Source: Penium margaritaceum
Lineage: Eukaryota; Streptophyta; Zygnematophyceae; Desmidiales; Peniaceae
Assembly: GCA_023375785.1 (NCBI GenBank)
Contig: SZWC01003606.1
Location: 20,893 to 52,698, forward strand
Direction: 5' to 3'
DNA: 31,806 bases
Of this stretch, positions 18,283-27,730 are shown in pieces (the first letter of the stretch is position 1; every line of letters begins with the position of its first letter). A program made the position numbers and the translations under genes. Under the pieces are notes generated by a model that was not told the DNA's origin, did not search any database, and saw only the letters and a list, made by a program, of their open reading frames with translations.

Positions 18283-18339
18283 TATAAGAGGGCAAGTTGA
18301 AAAAATGGGACAATTCCGTAACATCGTTTATGTAACTAG
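18283..18339 (-). repeat. Left fragment of LTR copy F
   Basis: AGAGGGCAAGTTGAAAAAAT and GGGACAATTCC...TTATGTAACTAG parallel the sequence about 45-105 bp into the LTR at 23158 (GAGAAGACAATTTGAGGAAT, GGAACAATTTC). Copy F resumes at 23708, just after element 3, at the matching LTR position, so element 3 split this LTR. Confidence 0.55.
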
Positions 18340-18878
18340 TGTTACACTGAGTAGAAGGTTCACAAGTAGAAGGTGTGAAGCACAGATGACTCAAGGAATG
18401 GATAAAATCCACCATTTTGTCCGTAGTAATAAGTGTACTTCCATTAGAAGTGTCCAAAATGTTGAGCGTATGTATACCAGAGCCAAGGGAATAGTAGAGC
18501 ATAGATGTGATCTTGGATGATCAAGTCAAGCGACTCGTGCAACACCGCACATCAAATAGATGCTGTGAGAAAACCCTTCAAGAAGTCGGGGGTTTGAGAA
18601 TATCAACGTGTGTCTTTATGAATGTCTAGCGCCATGAAAAAGTGAACCAGACATCACCGAAACATCCATACGGTTTACGGTACTTCTATTGACACTTTGA
18701 GATAGTGATCAAATTCTTGTAAACTTATGGAATCAAACAAAAAGGGCCTATGAAAGTGGCCAAAAATCCCTCGAACGATTGGTGTAAAAATCCTAAGGTT
18801 GATGCACTGTGGGCCATAAATACAAGGATAGTAATGCCCACTTGCATTGATTAGGGACCTGTGTACGTCAGAAATGCA
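18340..18878 (-). repeat. Element 3, 3' LTR (539 bp)
   Basis: TGTTACACTGAG at the start, ...CAGAAATGCA at the end, collinear with 23158-23707 (GTAAGTGTACTT, AAGTGTCCAAAATG, GAATATCAACG, GTGTAAAAATCCTAAGGTTGATG). Just inside, the minus strand reads CCAGGAAGGAT, a weak polypurine tract. Confidence 0.8.
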
Positions 18879-18889
18879 ATCCTTCCTGG

Positions 18890-20150
18890 TGCGTTTTAAG
18901 TTTTAGGTCGATGTCAGCTAGAATAGCCCTCGATCTGATAGTTGAAATCATATAGGTTATCGTAAGGCTCGGAGCTCTTATGTGAATTGATGTCACCTCC
19001 CATTTGGCGCGATGCTTAGTCAGTTTTCCTCATAGACGGTTTCCTAAGAAATCTTCGATGGTCTACCACGTGCCTTTGTCTAGTTTGCTAAGAGGTAATT
19101 GTGGCATGTCTCTACTGGAGAAGTGCTATTTAGGGTCCTTGGAGAGTTTTATCATGTTGGTGTGGAACATAGGGTGGATTGACGAGGTTTAACAATGATC
19201 GGTGTCCACATGTCTCCGATCGCGAATGACCCCAGCCACTTGGGTCTGATCTTGAAACAATACTATCATTGTAAGAAGGCATTTGCTGAGCTTAGCAGGA
19301 CATGATTGTCGACATGAAACTTGATGCACGTATGATGCTTTTTCGAAGCTTCCTTTCATCGTTGCCTATGCCTTAGCAAGTGTCTGGCGAGTCTTGTCCC
19401 AAATGCACTGGAAGTCTCTCCATAGCATGTCGACTAGCGATGTGCTACTTTAACTCTGCAAACCCGCAAGATTTGAGGGGAGTTTGCCATAATCTACCTG
19501 AGTTGTGACAGATGTCGCAAAGATTTACACAAGGTTGGATGTCAGTGGTTTGACTGCCCATTCAGTGCCATGTGGCTCGCACAAAGTATGGAGCATTTGT
19601 TTGAGCGTCTGATCGGTGTACTCAGTCTGCTCATGAGTTTGATGATGGAAGGACATTCATAACTGGATCTGACTATCATAGCGAGTCATCAATGCCCACC
19701 ACAATTTGCTTGCAAACCTCCCATCCTTATTGCTGGTGATGGAGGAGGCAACTTTGTGTAGTTTGATGTAATCATTGAAACAAAAACTGTATTGTCCCCT
19801 CCACAATGACCATGGTTGTCATTGGTATGAAGTGTGGCATCTTTGAGAATGTGTCAACCACCACGAGTGCTGCATCAAACTCTTCTAGTGTGACAGGAAA
19901 ACCTTATCACTGGGAGGAAGAAGTCCATGGAGACATGAAACAATGGTTCTTTGGCTATTGGTATCGGTTTGTGCAGACCCAGAATTTGTTTTGACTTATG
20001 GCGTTGACACACATAGAAGGTTTTTTAGTAGTTTGCAGTGTCAATTTGCATCTTGTCCCACCATTAGTATGTCATGAGTTTTGTTAGTGTTTATCCTCAC
20101 CTAAGTGTCCACATGGTATCATGGACCTACTGTAAGATCATGCAATGTAA
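18890..20150 (-). pseudogene. Element 3 integrase with chromodomain
   Basis: Read from 20150 down. The core includes LGLHKPIPIAKEPLFHVSMDFF (within 19990-19920) with the first Asp, and ALVVVDTFSKMPHFIPMTT (within 19880-19810). The box equivalent to SDRD at about 19725 reads SNKD, so the second catalytic Asp is replaced by Asn. The HHQTHEQTEYTDQTLKQML stretch near 19640-19590 retains the Glu. The C-terminus and chromodomain (TIEDFLGNRL near 19050, EPYDNLYDFN near 18945) follow, with stops replacing conserved residues and several frameshifts. The zinc-binding domain before the core is not clearly readable. Confidence 0.75.
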
Positions 20151-20399
20151 TATGACGCTCGGAGGTACGACGACCTGGAAAGTGAATTGTCGTTGCTAGT
20201 TAGGATCGTTGAACCAAAATGTTGTTTTTATTGTACTTGCCACACTTTTCGAAATATTTTGCGAACAATCTCGTAAAGCACGAGTCTTATTCGATGTGCA
20301 ATGTGCTAATTTTGGCCATCAGATCTAGTTGCGGACTTTGAGATCTATTGGAATCATTTCCAGGTCAGTACTCAACATCGTGGTCGAAGCTAGACTCAA

Positions 20400-21290
20400 T
20401 GTGATTCATTTGGTCAAGTTTGTTGATGTCTCAGGTTTGGATGAGTCTTAAGACATGTGGTGTGGTGGTCGGTGTAGAAGAAGTATTGTTGGCATTCCAA
20501 ATAGCATTGCCAAATCTTGAATGTGTCCACAACCACTAATATCTCTATCTTGTGTCTCACATATATTGGCAATGGCCCACACAACTTTCTTGACATGTAT
20601 GTGACTGGTATTTCTCCATCACTATTGTCTTAAAGGAGAATGGCTCCAATTTCTCAATCCAACACGTGAGTAGCTATTGTACAGTCCACTGTTGGATCTG
20701 TTCATTATACATCTTGCGTAGAGGTCCAAGTGTTTCTCAAAGAATGAGATGTTTTTGTTTTCTTTCTACTCAATTCCACTCGGCAGTTTTACGAGTGAGA
20801 TTGGAGAAAGACACAGACACTATGACCTGTTCGTTTACAAATTGATGGTTGTAGTTATAGAAGAATACCTGGAAACACCCAGAATTAGTGGCTTTTGGAC
20901 AATCTGCGACTGCCTCCTATTTCTTTGGGTCCATTGTTATCCTTCCACCGACAATGATTTGGCCCAAAAACTTGATGTAATGATGAACAAAGTCAAACGC
21001 CAAGATTTTGTCATAGAAGTTCTCTCTTTGTATCAATCTCAAGAACCTTATGGAGATGTTTGTCGTGCTGCTCCCGGGTGCACTTGTACACCAGGATATC
21101 AAGATAGATGACAACGAAGACATTGAAGTAAGAAAAAAATGATGTTCATGGCTGCCAAAATTGTTGCTGGGATATTCGTGAGCCCAAACGACATGACCGC
21201 TTGGCCACATCCAAAGGTGTTGGCTGTGTACAATGGGTTGTGGCTACTACAATTTCCTCCACTGCTTCGTCCTCTGCTGCTTCCCATAAT
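20400..21290 (-). pseudogene. Element 3 RNase H and reverse transcriptase remnant
   Basis: From 21280: FGLTNIPATILAAMN (palm), then FNVFVVIYLDILVYK at about 21110, where the Tyr-Leu-Asp-Asp box has lost one Asp codon. Next come KILAFDFVHHYIKFLGQII and GGRITMDPKK at 20920. A poor RNase H core follows (20900-20600), then its end: MSRKLCGPLP, FKIWQCYLECQQ, TDHHTTCLKT and PNLRHQQ at 20596-20414. The N-terminal half of RT, including the IDL..GYHQI box, is missing: the protease-RT linker (QPTPLDVAK) passes straight into the palm near 21210. Confidence 0.8.
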
Positions 21291-21700
21291 CGCCGCTAAG
21301 TTGTGGATTGTTTGATCAGAGGTACGTGTTGCTTTCTGTCACTAACTCTGATGGAGACTGCGCCACTGCTCCACTCCACTTTTGGACTATACCGGTACAA
21401 GAATTTGAGACTTCAAGATTGATTTCATGGTGACAACTTGGACAAGTTCTCCAGATAGTTACAACCTGTAGGTCTCTTATTGGCAATCAGAGTGGTTCAC
21501 AAAGTTGATGAATTCTGTAGTCCACCGTAGACAGATTTACCTTCAAACGCCCGTGGTTTGGTCTCCAAATCTTGCTTGCAACCTATCTCGTTACTTACCA
21601 AACTATGAGAGGCATCCATGTAGTAGTGACTTCTACAACCCCTCGGTTGGAATTGGAACAATATCATCGGTTGTTAGTCCTCCTATCCCTTTAAAAAAAA
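21215..21700 (-). pseudogene. Element 3 protease end and RT linker
   Basis: The frame shows VVTIWRTCP and HHEINLE near 21450, parallel to the corresponding segment of elements 1 and 2, then a Glu/Val-rich linker with QPTPLDV at about 21225. A poorly preserved stretch toward 21700 would hold the protease N-terminus; no catalytic triplet is recognisable. Confidence 0.5.
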
Positions 21701-23000
21701 ATCAATCTGAAGAACCCTCGTCTGCAGCATTCAAAACCATCAAGATGGGCGATCGGTCTGAGCAGAGTTTTCTGATCGGACAGGAAGTTTGCCATCTACT
21801 CCTGCCCTTCTTCATTTATTGACTCCTCATTTTTCTCAGCGACCCCCCCTCCATCAGAGACGAGGTCTCATCCGATGGTGACTTTCTGCCACAACGATAT
21901 GGATTGTGGGCTTGGGGCTGCCATCCATTGGATTTCCGCAATTCAACATTATAGGTGGTGCTCTCGATGCAATCAGCTTCTATGATCATTTTTGAAAGGT
22001 CATCTTGAATGTTGAATGCTGCAACTGCTAACCTTATGTTGCGTTTGATGCCAATGTTGTTCTTGAAACAGGGTTCTTTGAGTAAGTTTTTCTTAGACGT
22101 TTTTCAAAACGTCAAAGAAAAATGTACCCTACAATGTTTTTCTTGAAACAGGGTTCTTTGGGGTCGATTTCCCTGTCGACGATTAGTGTGCAGAAACTCC
22201 TTGAATACTCTGCCATGATGGATCACTGGCGCAAGCATTGTAACTTGTACTGTACGTCGAATTTTGAACTATTTTTTCTCAAGCATGTGAGGATGGCACT
22301 CGTGAAGTCGGTCCAATTCTGTGGTGGAGTCATGGAATCTTGTTATGTCGGATGCATGCGCTTAACAATGTGAGATCAGTCGTGTGAGCCGTTGATCTAG
22401 CTCTATTGATCTCTTGCTGCCCTTAGATGGTCCTTAAACTAGACCACCACCTTTATGCCATGCCATGCAAAAGCGAGGCCATGAGGTTAACCTTTTCTTC
22501 TTGTTGTTGAACCGAGCAGTGGTGAAGTACACCTCCAAATTTGACAGCCACATTAAAGCAGTTGTTCCTTTGGAGATTCTAGTTTTGAACGCCTCCAGAA
22601 ATGTCAAACGGATCAATGGTTCTCTTGAGTTTTGGTTATTCCTCTCTTATGATGTGCGCGTTATAAAGTTCCTCAATGGCTGTAGTGAGTTGTTGGAGTA
22701 GGTGGCTGTTCAGGCCCTCAAGCCTTGACAATTCTTGGTGCAAGTTTTCATTAATGTGAGCCTCTCGGCGGATGCCTCCCATTGCGCAATGCGTTATCTC
22801 AACAGGCAATGACAGAGGCAATGGGCTCACCCATCCTAAGGAGTCCATCACCAGATAAGCTGTAGGACTTGCTAAAGCTGCGCCATTTTCCGTGAAGCCT
22901 GTCACTGCTGCCAGATTTACCTGGAGAGCGTTGTGAATTGCGTGCTGCACATCTGCCATCAGCAAAGTCATCACAGGTTACTACTACATGTTGCCGGTTA
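21700..23000 (-). pseudogene. Element 3 Gag
   Basis: The open frame 22974-22636 contains the Gag N-terminus with an Ala/Leu-rich stretch and the family helix LSRLEGLNSHLLQQLTTAIEEL. The capsid entry motif (ALMWLSNLEVYFT) is at 22555-22500 in a second frame. The rest of capsid toward 21900 is in pieces and includes an 80-bp duplication at 22054-22160. A zinc knuckle was not located. Its layout mirrors the Gag of element 1. Confidence 0.7.
22054..22160. repeat. 80-bp-register duplication with internal hairpin
   Basis: A 27-bp sequence ending TTCTTGAAACAGGGTTCTTTG occurs at 22054-22080 and 22134-22160 with one difference. The 53 bp between them contain a long palindrome centred near 22107 (AGACGTTTT / AAAACGTC with flanking TTTTTCTT / AAAGAAAAA). 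Confidence 0.8.
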
Positions 23001-23143
23001 TGCTCGCCCCAATGACTGTGGTGATTTCAAGGTGTGCATTTTGTTTTTATAACATGTATGTTGGAAAGCGGATATGCGTGAAGGAATTGTGTGAGGTTTT
23101 TTGTTTTTGTTAAAGTTGATGGCTATCCCTTTAGCACCACTAT

Positions 23144-23155
23144 GCCCTGATACCA
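23144..23155 (-). promoter_or_regulatory. Primer-binding site, element 3
   Basis: The minus strand reads TGGTATCAGGGC, one mismatch from the initiator-Met tRNA complement, two bases inside the 5' LTR. Confidence 0.85.
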
Positions 23156-23157
23156 AG

Positions 23158-23707
23158 TGTTACATCCACCAAAACGTGGATGTAACACTTCATGGATAGA
23201 AGGTAGAGAGGAGAAGACAATTTGAGGAATCGGAACAATTTCATTTTTTTCATTTAGCAGTAAGTGTACTTTGATGGCAAGTGTCGGATTTTTCAAACCT
23301 ATACACATACAAGAACACAAACAAGAATGAAGAATACTTGGGTTCTCGCGTGCTCAACTCAAGCGATGTGTGCGATGCCGCGTTGTGAGTGGCTACTTAA
23401 AAAAACTCCATTGAGAAGTCAGTGGGTTTCAAGGACATTGAGGTACATCGTCATGAAATTCTAGCTTCATTGAGAAGTCAACCAAACAGCATCCAAACAT
23501 TGATACTGTTTGTAATAATTGTGTAGAAACTTCTAGAAAGTGGTCAAATAGGCAGAACCTTTTGGGCAGGAGGTCGGAGCAGGTGGCAAAAATGCCCTTG
23601 GCTGATCGGTGTAAGAATCCAGAGGTTCACGTGTAGTGGACCACAAATGTAAGGACTGAAATTCCCATGCATGGAGTGAAGGGTTTTGTATGTGTCAGGA
23701 GGTAACA
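23158..23707 (-). repeat. Element 3, 5' LTR (550 bp)
   Basis: Runs from TGTTACATCCAC to GGAGGTAACA. Its first 30 bp form a palindrome: AAGTGTTACATCCAC (23155/6-23169, beginning just inside the element) pairs perfectly with GTGGATGTAACACTT that follows six bases later. The remainder is collinear with the other family LTRs. Confidence 0.85.
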
Positions 23708-24170
23708 TTTTTTAGTAAGTGTACATCAATGACAAGTGTCAAAACTGACATGTGCATATAAAGGACAGTGCAAAGAAGAATGAGGCTTAGTTATGGTCGT
23801 GGGCATGAAATTCAATCGATGCATGCAACAACGAGTTGTGAGAGGCTACTTAAGGAAGCTCTGCCAAAAAATTGGGGAGTTTTGAGAACATTGAGGCGTG
23901 TCTTTACAAAAGACTAGTGCATTTGAGTAGGTGAATGAACAATGTCAAAACATCAGAATACTTTATAATAGTTTTTGAAAGAAATATTGGAAAGTTCTGA
24001 AACCTGTTAGAACCTTCTGGAATGGACCACCCAAGGTCGGGTCATTCAGCCAAAATTCCCACGGCCAATTGGCCTAAAATTGTGAAGGTCATCACACAGT
24101 AGACTGTGAATGTAAGGGAAAAATTGACTACATGCAGATTTCAATGACTCGTGTATATCAAGGATGGAAT
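23708..24170 (-). repeat. Right fragment of LTR copy F
   Basis: Starts at TTTAGTAAGTGTACATCAATG, about 105 bp into the family LTR, and continues to a diverged end near TATATCAAGGATGG. Together with 18283-18339 it makes an LTR split by element 3. Confidence 0.75.
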
Positions 24171-24736
24171 AATCATGTCAAATTGCGTTGTGCATTATTA
24201 AATGATCGTTAATGTGAAATAGAAAGTTTTTTATTTTTTACTTCTCATGCTCAAAATGCAATCCTGTAAGATATGTCCCTTATATAATATCTCTTACAAG
24301 GGGGTTATCTTCATGCATTCTGATTACATGGCTCGTTTTTTATGGTAACATCAACCACCATAGCCAAAGAAATGGAATGGAACCTTTGCATTAGATGTTG
24401 GCAGGATATGGCCTGATTTCTAGGCAGTAGCTTTGCTCGATTCTGCCTGTAAATGTCGACCAATGTCGATGTCCCATTGGCATGGAAAATTGGATTTTCA
24501 TGTGGATGTTTTTGCCTTTTGTGATGCAAATTTTCTGGATGATTACACGAGTAAAACGAAGTCGATGTTGGACTGGTCCAGTGACGTGAGAGAAGTGCCT
24601 CGTGCCATGTGTAACACAGTGCACCACATTGTCTATCTGTCAACGACATGCACAAGTATGCGTTAGGGTACCCATTTCCACTTCCTTTCATTATTAGAAA
24701 ACAATTTCTAGAGTTTGAAAGTTCAAATTCATGTTT
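24171..24736. other. No gene recognised; AT-rich with imperfect hairpin
   Basis: An imperfect inverted repeat lies at 24263-24301 (CCTGTAAGATAT against ATATCTCTTACAAGG). Open frames exist on both strands (24311-24691 minus, 24433-24666 plus) but overlap each other and show no domain, so neither is called. Confidence 0.35.
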
Positions 24737-25111
24737 TTATGGCATGTTGCAAATGAATAACCCGGGTCCACATATGCACATGATTTCATTTCTGTCTTGA
24801 TGAATTGGGGCTATGCCTTTTCCGGTATGCTCAAAGCATTTACTATTCAAACATTTGCATGCATGAAGTTTCTTGCACCTCCATGGAGTTTGCCATGCAC
24901 ATTCTTTTTCAAGGACAACTTGGCATGCAACTTGTTTAACGTCAACATTGCTTAGTTGTTGAGTGAGGCGCGACTTTTGAGCCGTGGTCAGTGCATCAAT
25001 GGTCAGTGCATCAACGACAAGTAGAAGACATCTACCTGACCCATGCATGTGCAAGTCTTGTAGCTTACTGAACATTTCACTTCTCACCGTAATCTCCTGA
25101 TCCAGATCCAT
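24737..25111 (-). CDS. Hypothetical ORF, cysteine-containing
   Basis: A 124-codon frame from ATG at 25111. It has a mixed charged N-terminal region (MDLDQEITVRSEMFSKLQD), a hydrophobic stretch (LLLVVDALTIDALTT), then a segment with several cysteines and basic residues (residues about 80-105). I recognise no family. A 15-bp near-perfect tandem repeat (GTCAGTGCATCAA) at about 24987-25016 creates a duplicated DALT peptide. It is divergent from the plus-strand ORF 43 bp away. It could be an exon, TE-derived or fortuitous. Confidence 0.3.
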   Translation of the reverse strand: MDLDQEITVRSEMFSKLQDLHMHGSGRCLLLVVDALTIDALTTAQKSRLTQQLSNVDVKQVACQVVLEKECAWQTPWRCKKLHACKCLNSKCFEHTGKGIAPIHQDRNEIMCICGPGLFICNMP

Positions 25112-25154
25112 CGTCCCTCCACGGCATGGTCTTGGTTGTCCACAAAATCACACA

Positions 25155-25760
25155 GTGGTGCTACCACAGTTGGTGACTTCATCCGCAGCATCCGTGACTG
25201 TTACCCAACCATCCAAACATATTTCAGCGCACAGATTCATCCGTGGTTGCCTCCCACAAAAGCAGAAGCATGTCATTCTGTCTAATGATGAAGATGAACA
25301 AGAAACCGTACTCTTGCAGCCGTCCATCAAGGTCAAGCCACCCGTGGACAAGGATGTCCATGTTGTATTGTTGAGTGACATCATTGCTGCCATTGCAGTA
25401 GTCATTTCATCCAATAACCACCATGTATGGGAGCTTGTACAGAAGTGTATAATCCCGGCCTTCATGAAAGAGATAGAAGCAGATGCCACCAATGACAAAG
25501 AAGAAGGAGATGGTGCTGATGCCGCCAAATCCACAGACGGACCGCTTTCCCTCCTTGTTTTCCTCATCTCTTCAACCATGTACTTAAAAAGAAACACCGT
25601 CAAAAGAGGTCCATACATGGACTGGCTGGGGCTCAGCCACGTCCCCATCATCCATGCTACAGACCAGTGCCACAGAAGCTCAATATACAACGTGATTACT
25701 TACCAGCACAAGAACTACTGCACTCCAAGATGTGCCTTGGGGTACAAGAAATTTCATTAA
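25155..25760 (+). CDS. Hypothetical ORF, possibly upstream part of the transposase unit
   Basis: A 201-codon frame. Composition is protein-like: a basic/aromatic N-terminus, an acidic patch (NDEDEQET, about residues 44-51), a hydrophobic stretch (residues 72-85) and a second acidic patch (EADATNDKEEGDGAD). No recognised domain. The minus strand is open over nearly the same interval (25690-25148), which weakens the case. It ends just where homology-like sequence to the N-terminal part of the DDD transposase begins, so it might be its upstream exon or an independent TE protein. Confidence 0.35.
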   Translation: MVLPQLVTSSAASVTVTQPSKHISAHRFIRGCLPQKQKHVILSNDEDEQETVLLQPSIKVKPPVDKDVHVVLLSDIIAAIAVVISSNNHHVWELVQKCIIPAFMKEIEADATNDKEEGDGADAAKSTDGPLSLLVFLISSTMYLKRNTVKRGPYMDWLGLSHVPIIHATDQCHRSSIYNVITYQHKNYCTPRCALGYKKFH

Positions 25761-25764
25761 ACGC

Positions 25765-26790
25765 TGTGAAAGGGTAGTACAAGACATACATGATGCAGTT
25801 AAAGCAACATTACGGGAGTGCCCTCATTGCTGATGGAGACACGTCGAAGTAGGAAGCCTCTCTCTAATCCTCGTATCTAAGGCAGCCATGAAAGACATTC
25901 GTACTTCCAAAACCATCCTACACTGAAGGACAAAGTGCTCCGTGTCCTCGGAGCCATGCTAGAGAAAGGTGTTCACTTGTGTAGTGTGACCATAGCAGAC
26001 AAGGTCAATTCTATCATGGCTGAGTGCAACATTGATTTCCTAGGTGGCAAGGTGTTCACTAATGCCATCTTTTTTTGTTTTTGGTGCAGGAATTTTGTTA
26101 GCAAAGAGCTGGCATGGACATGGCGTTGCAGCACAATGGCTTTTCTGAAGCTTCCTAATGACTGGGAGCTGCATGTGCTATCCATGCATCATCATGTTGT
26201 CTTTCACATTGGCCTGTTCAAGATCCCCTCATGTCTGGTGGTTAGCGCTGACCTCACAGTTTTTTTTTGGAGTCCAAACCTCAGTACATTTGCGTGCCAA
26301 AGGGTTCTGAGAAAATCAAGGTGTGTTGGAAGGAGGACAAGAGACAAGTAATGGTGCTGGTTGCAACCTCCATTGGGGCATCTTGCCATTTCAGGTCATC
26401 AGGACCAGCAAGATTAATGCATGCCACCCAACTGGGTTGAAGTCAGGCATTGCACAGAAGACCTCATATTGCCATTTCACACACACCGCAAACCATTGGG
26501 CCTTAGAAAAAACAACCAAGCAGTGGTTCTGCATGGTTCTTGAGTCTTGCCACATTCGCATGTGCACGGAGCATGACCTGGACCACGCCACTAACAAGCT
26601 TGTGCTCGTGCTTGATGCATGGCACTCAAAATTTAGTGAGTCCTTCTGTGTTTGGGTTCGTATACGCTTTTCATGGGTGCAGATTTTGTACATCCCTGCA
26701 GGTTGCACTGCAAGGTTCTAGCCTGGTGATATTGGGCTACAAAATCCTGAAACCCAAAGGTCTTAACCATCATGGTGCAAGTTTTTGTGT
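25765..26790 (+). pseudogene. Pogo/Fot-like DDD transposase pseudogene
   Basis: Cut-and-paste transposase of the DDE_1-type group, broken into at least three frames. In order: a helical N-terminal region (25800-26060, VLRVLGAMLEKGV), then SKELAWTWRCSTMAFLKLPNDWE (within 26100-26170). The first catalytic Asp is in VSADLTVFFW at about 26245. KVCWKEDKRQVMVLVATS follows near 26330 and, after a frameshift at about 26371, ILPFQVI. The NHWALEKTTKQW box is near 26500, and the second Asp is in LVLVLDAWHS near 26610. ILYIPAGCTARF leads, across a stop in place of a conserved Gln, to PGDIGLQNPE near 26735 with the third Asp. All three acidic residues survive although the frame does not. Known relatives occur in fungi and plants; terminal inverted repeats were not found. 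Confidence 0.8.
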
Positions 26791-26799
26791 TTAGTCCAT

Positions 26800-27460
26800 G
26801 GCCCTTAAAACATGGAATTCCATATTGTCCTGGTGCGCATGCACACAAGCACATGTAGAGGGGACTAAGTGATGTGGCTGCGCCTGGAGATTTACCTCTC
26901 AGGATTTGAGTTATGCACTTTGAAATCAGTCTCTTCAGACAAAACTTCAACTCTCCCAGGATTCTACCTGGGACCACATGATGTTCTCATTAACTTTCTC
27001 TTGAATTTTTGGTTTTTCTAGTATCAGACGCTCTAGGATTCCCTCCTTCGTCTCTAGAATTGTGTATGGATTCTGGAGGAGCTGCTTTACATTCCGTGGT
27101 ACTGATCCTTAGGGGGCCACGGTGCCAGCCTTGGTCTGCACATTGGCAAGAAGCCACTCTCAGCTTTTATGCTAAGTGTTTGTGTTTGACCTCTAAGTGG
27201 TGGCATGACCTCACGTGCGTGATGCACGAGTGAGGTGCAAGACTCATGTTGTCTTGGTTCTGAATGCAAGATTCTAGCAAGTGTCATGAGCTTCATCCAT
27301 GGGGCAGTTGGCGTGGAGGTCTCTCCACACTTCCTTGTCCTTCTTGTTCCCCTAACTTGCATTTTTTAGATCAACTGCACACCGTAGCTCACACATCTGT
27401 ACTTGAATCTTGCTTCACATTTCTCATGGTACTCCCATTGATCACAAAATCAAAATTGTG
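26800..27460. other. No gene recognised
   Basis: Short competing frames on both strands and no domain. This is where the C-terminal tail and right end of the transposon would be expected, but I see no inverted repeat matching the left side. Confidence 0.3.
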
Positions 27461-27463
27461 TAG

Positions 27464-27730
27464 TCCCGATCCCACACATCTACTTCCTTATCATCTCCTT
27501 GTTTTCTTGCACAAGGCATACATGTAGCACAATCCTCAACGTCTTTTACTCCTCCTTTATCCAAGTTATTGTTTCCCGTCCTTGATGTGGAAGACGTGTT
27601 CTATCACCTCATGCGCACAGTCAATGTCAAGGATACAATTGATTTAGGCGACTGTATTGTGACTGCAATCGAGGAAGCATCCCTGGCTGTCTCACTGGGT
27701 CATTCATTTTCTCATCCATTGGGTCGATAA
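27464..27730 (+). other. Open stretch without start codon, candidate exon
   Basis: Eighty-nine codons are open in one frame, ending at TAA 27728-27730. The last 50 are strongly protein-like, with motif LDVEDVFYHLMRTVNV followed by an acidic-amphipathic segment (DTIDLGDCIVTAIEEASLAV). There is no ATG near its left end. It might be an exon of an unrecognised gene or a TE fragment. I cannot assign a family. Confidence 0.25.

Larger units (their letters stand above)
18340..23707 (-). mobile_element. Element 3: degenerate chromovirus
   Basis: A complete but strongly diverged element on the minus strand with both LTRs (18340-18878 and 23158-23707), chromodomain, integrase, RNase H, RT, protease remnant, gag and primer site. 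Many frameshifts and a large internal deletion in RT. The two LTRs differ at many positions, so the insertion is old. Confidence 0.85.

Noticed and set aside
26040..26100. Intron in the transposase ending at the pyrimidine tract and TGCAG near 26088
   Set aside because: The acceptor-like sequence is good, but the frame reads through it without a stop and no convincing donor was found; it stays a possibility only.
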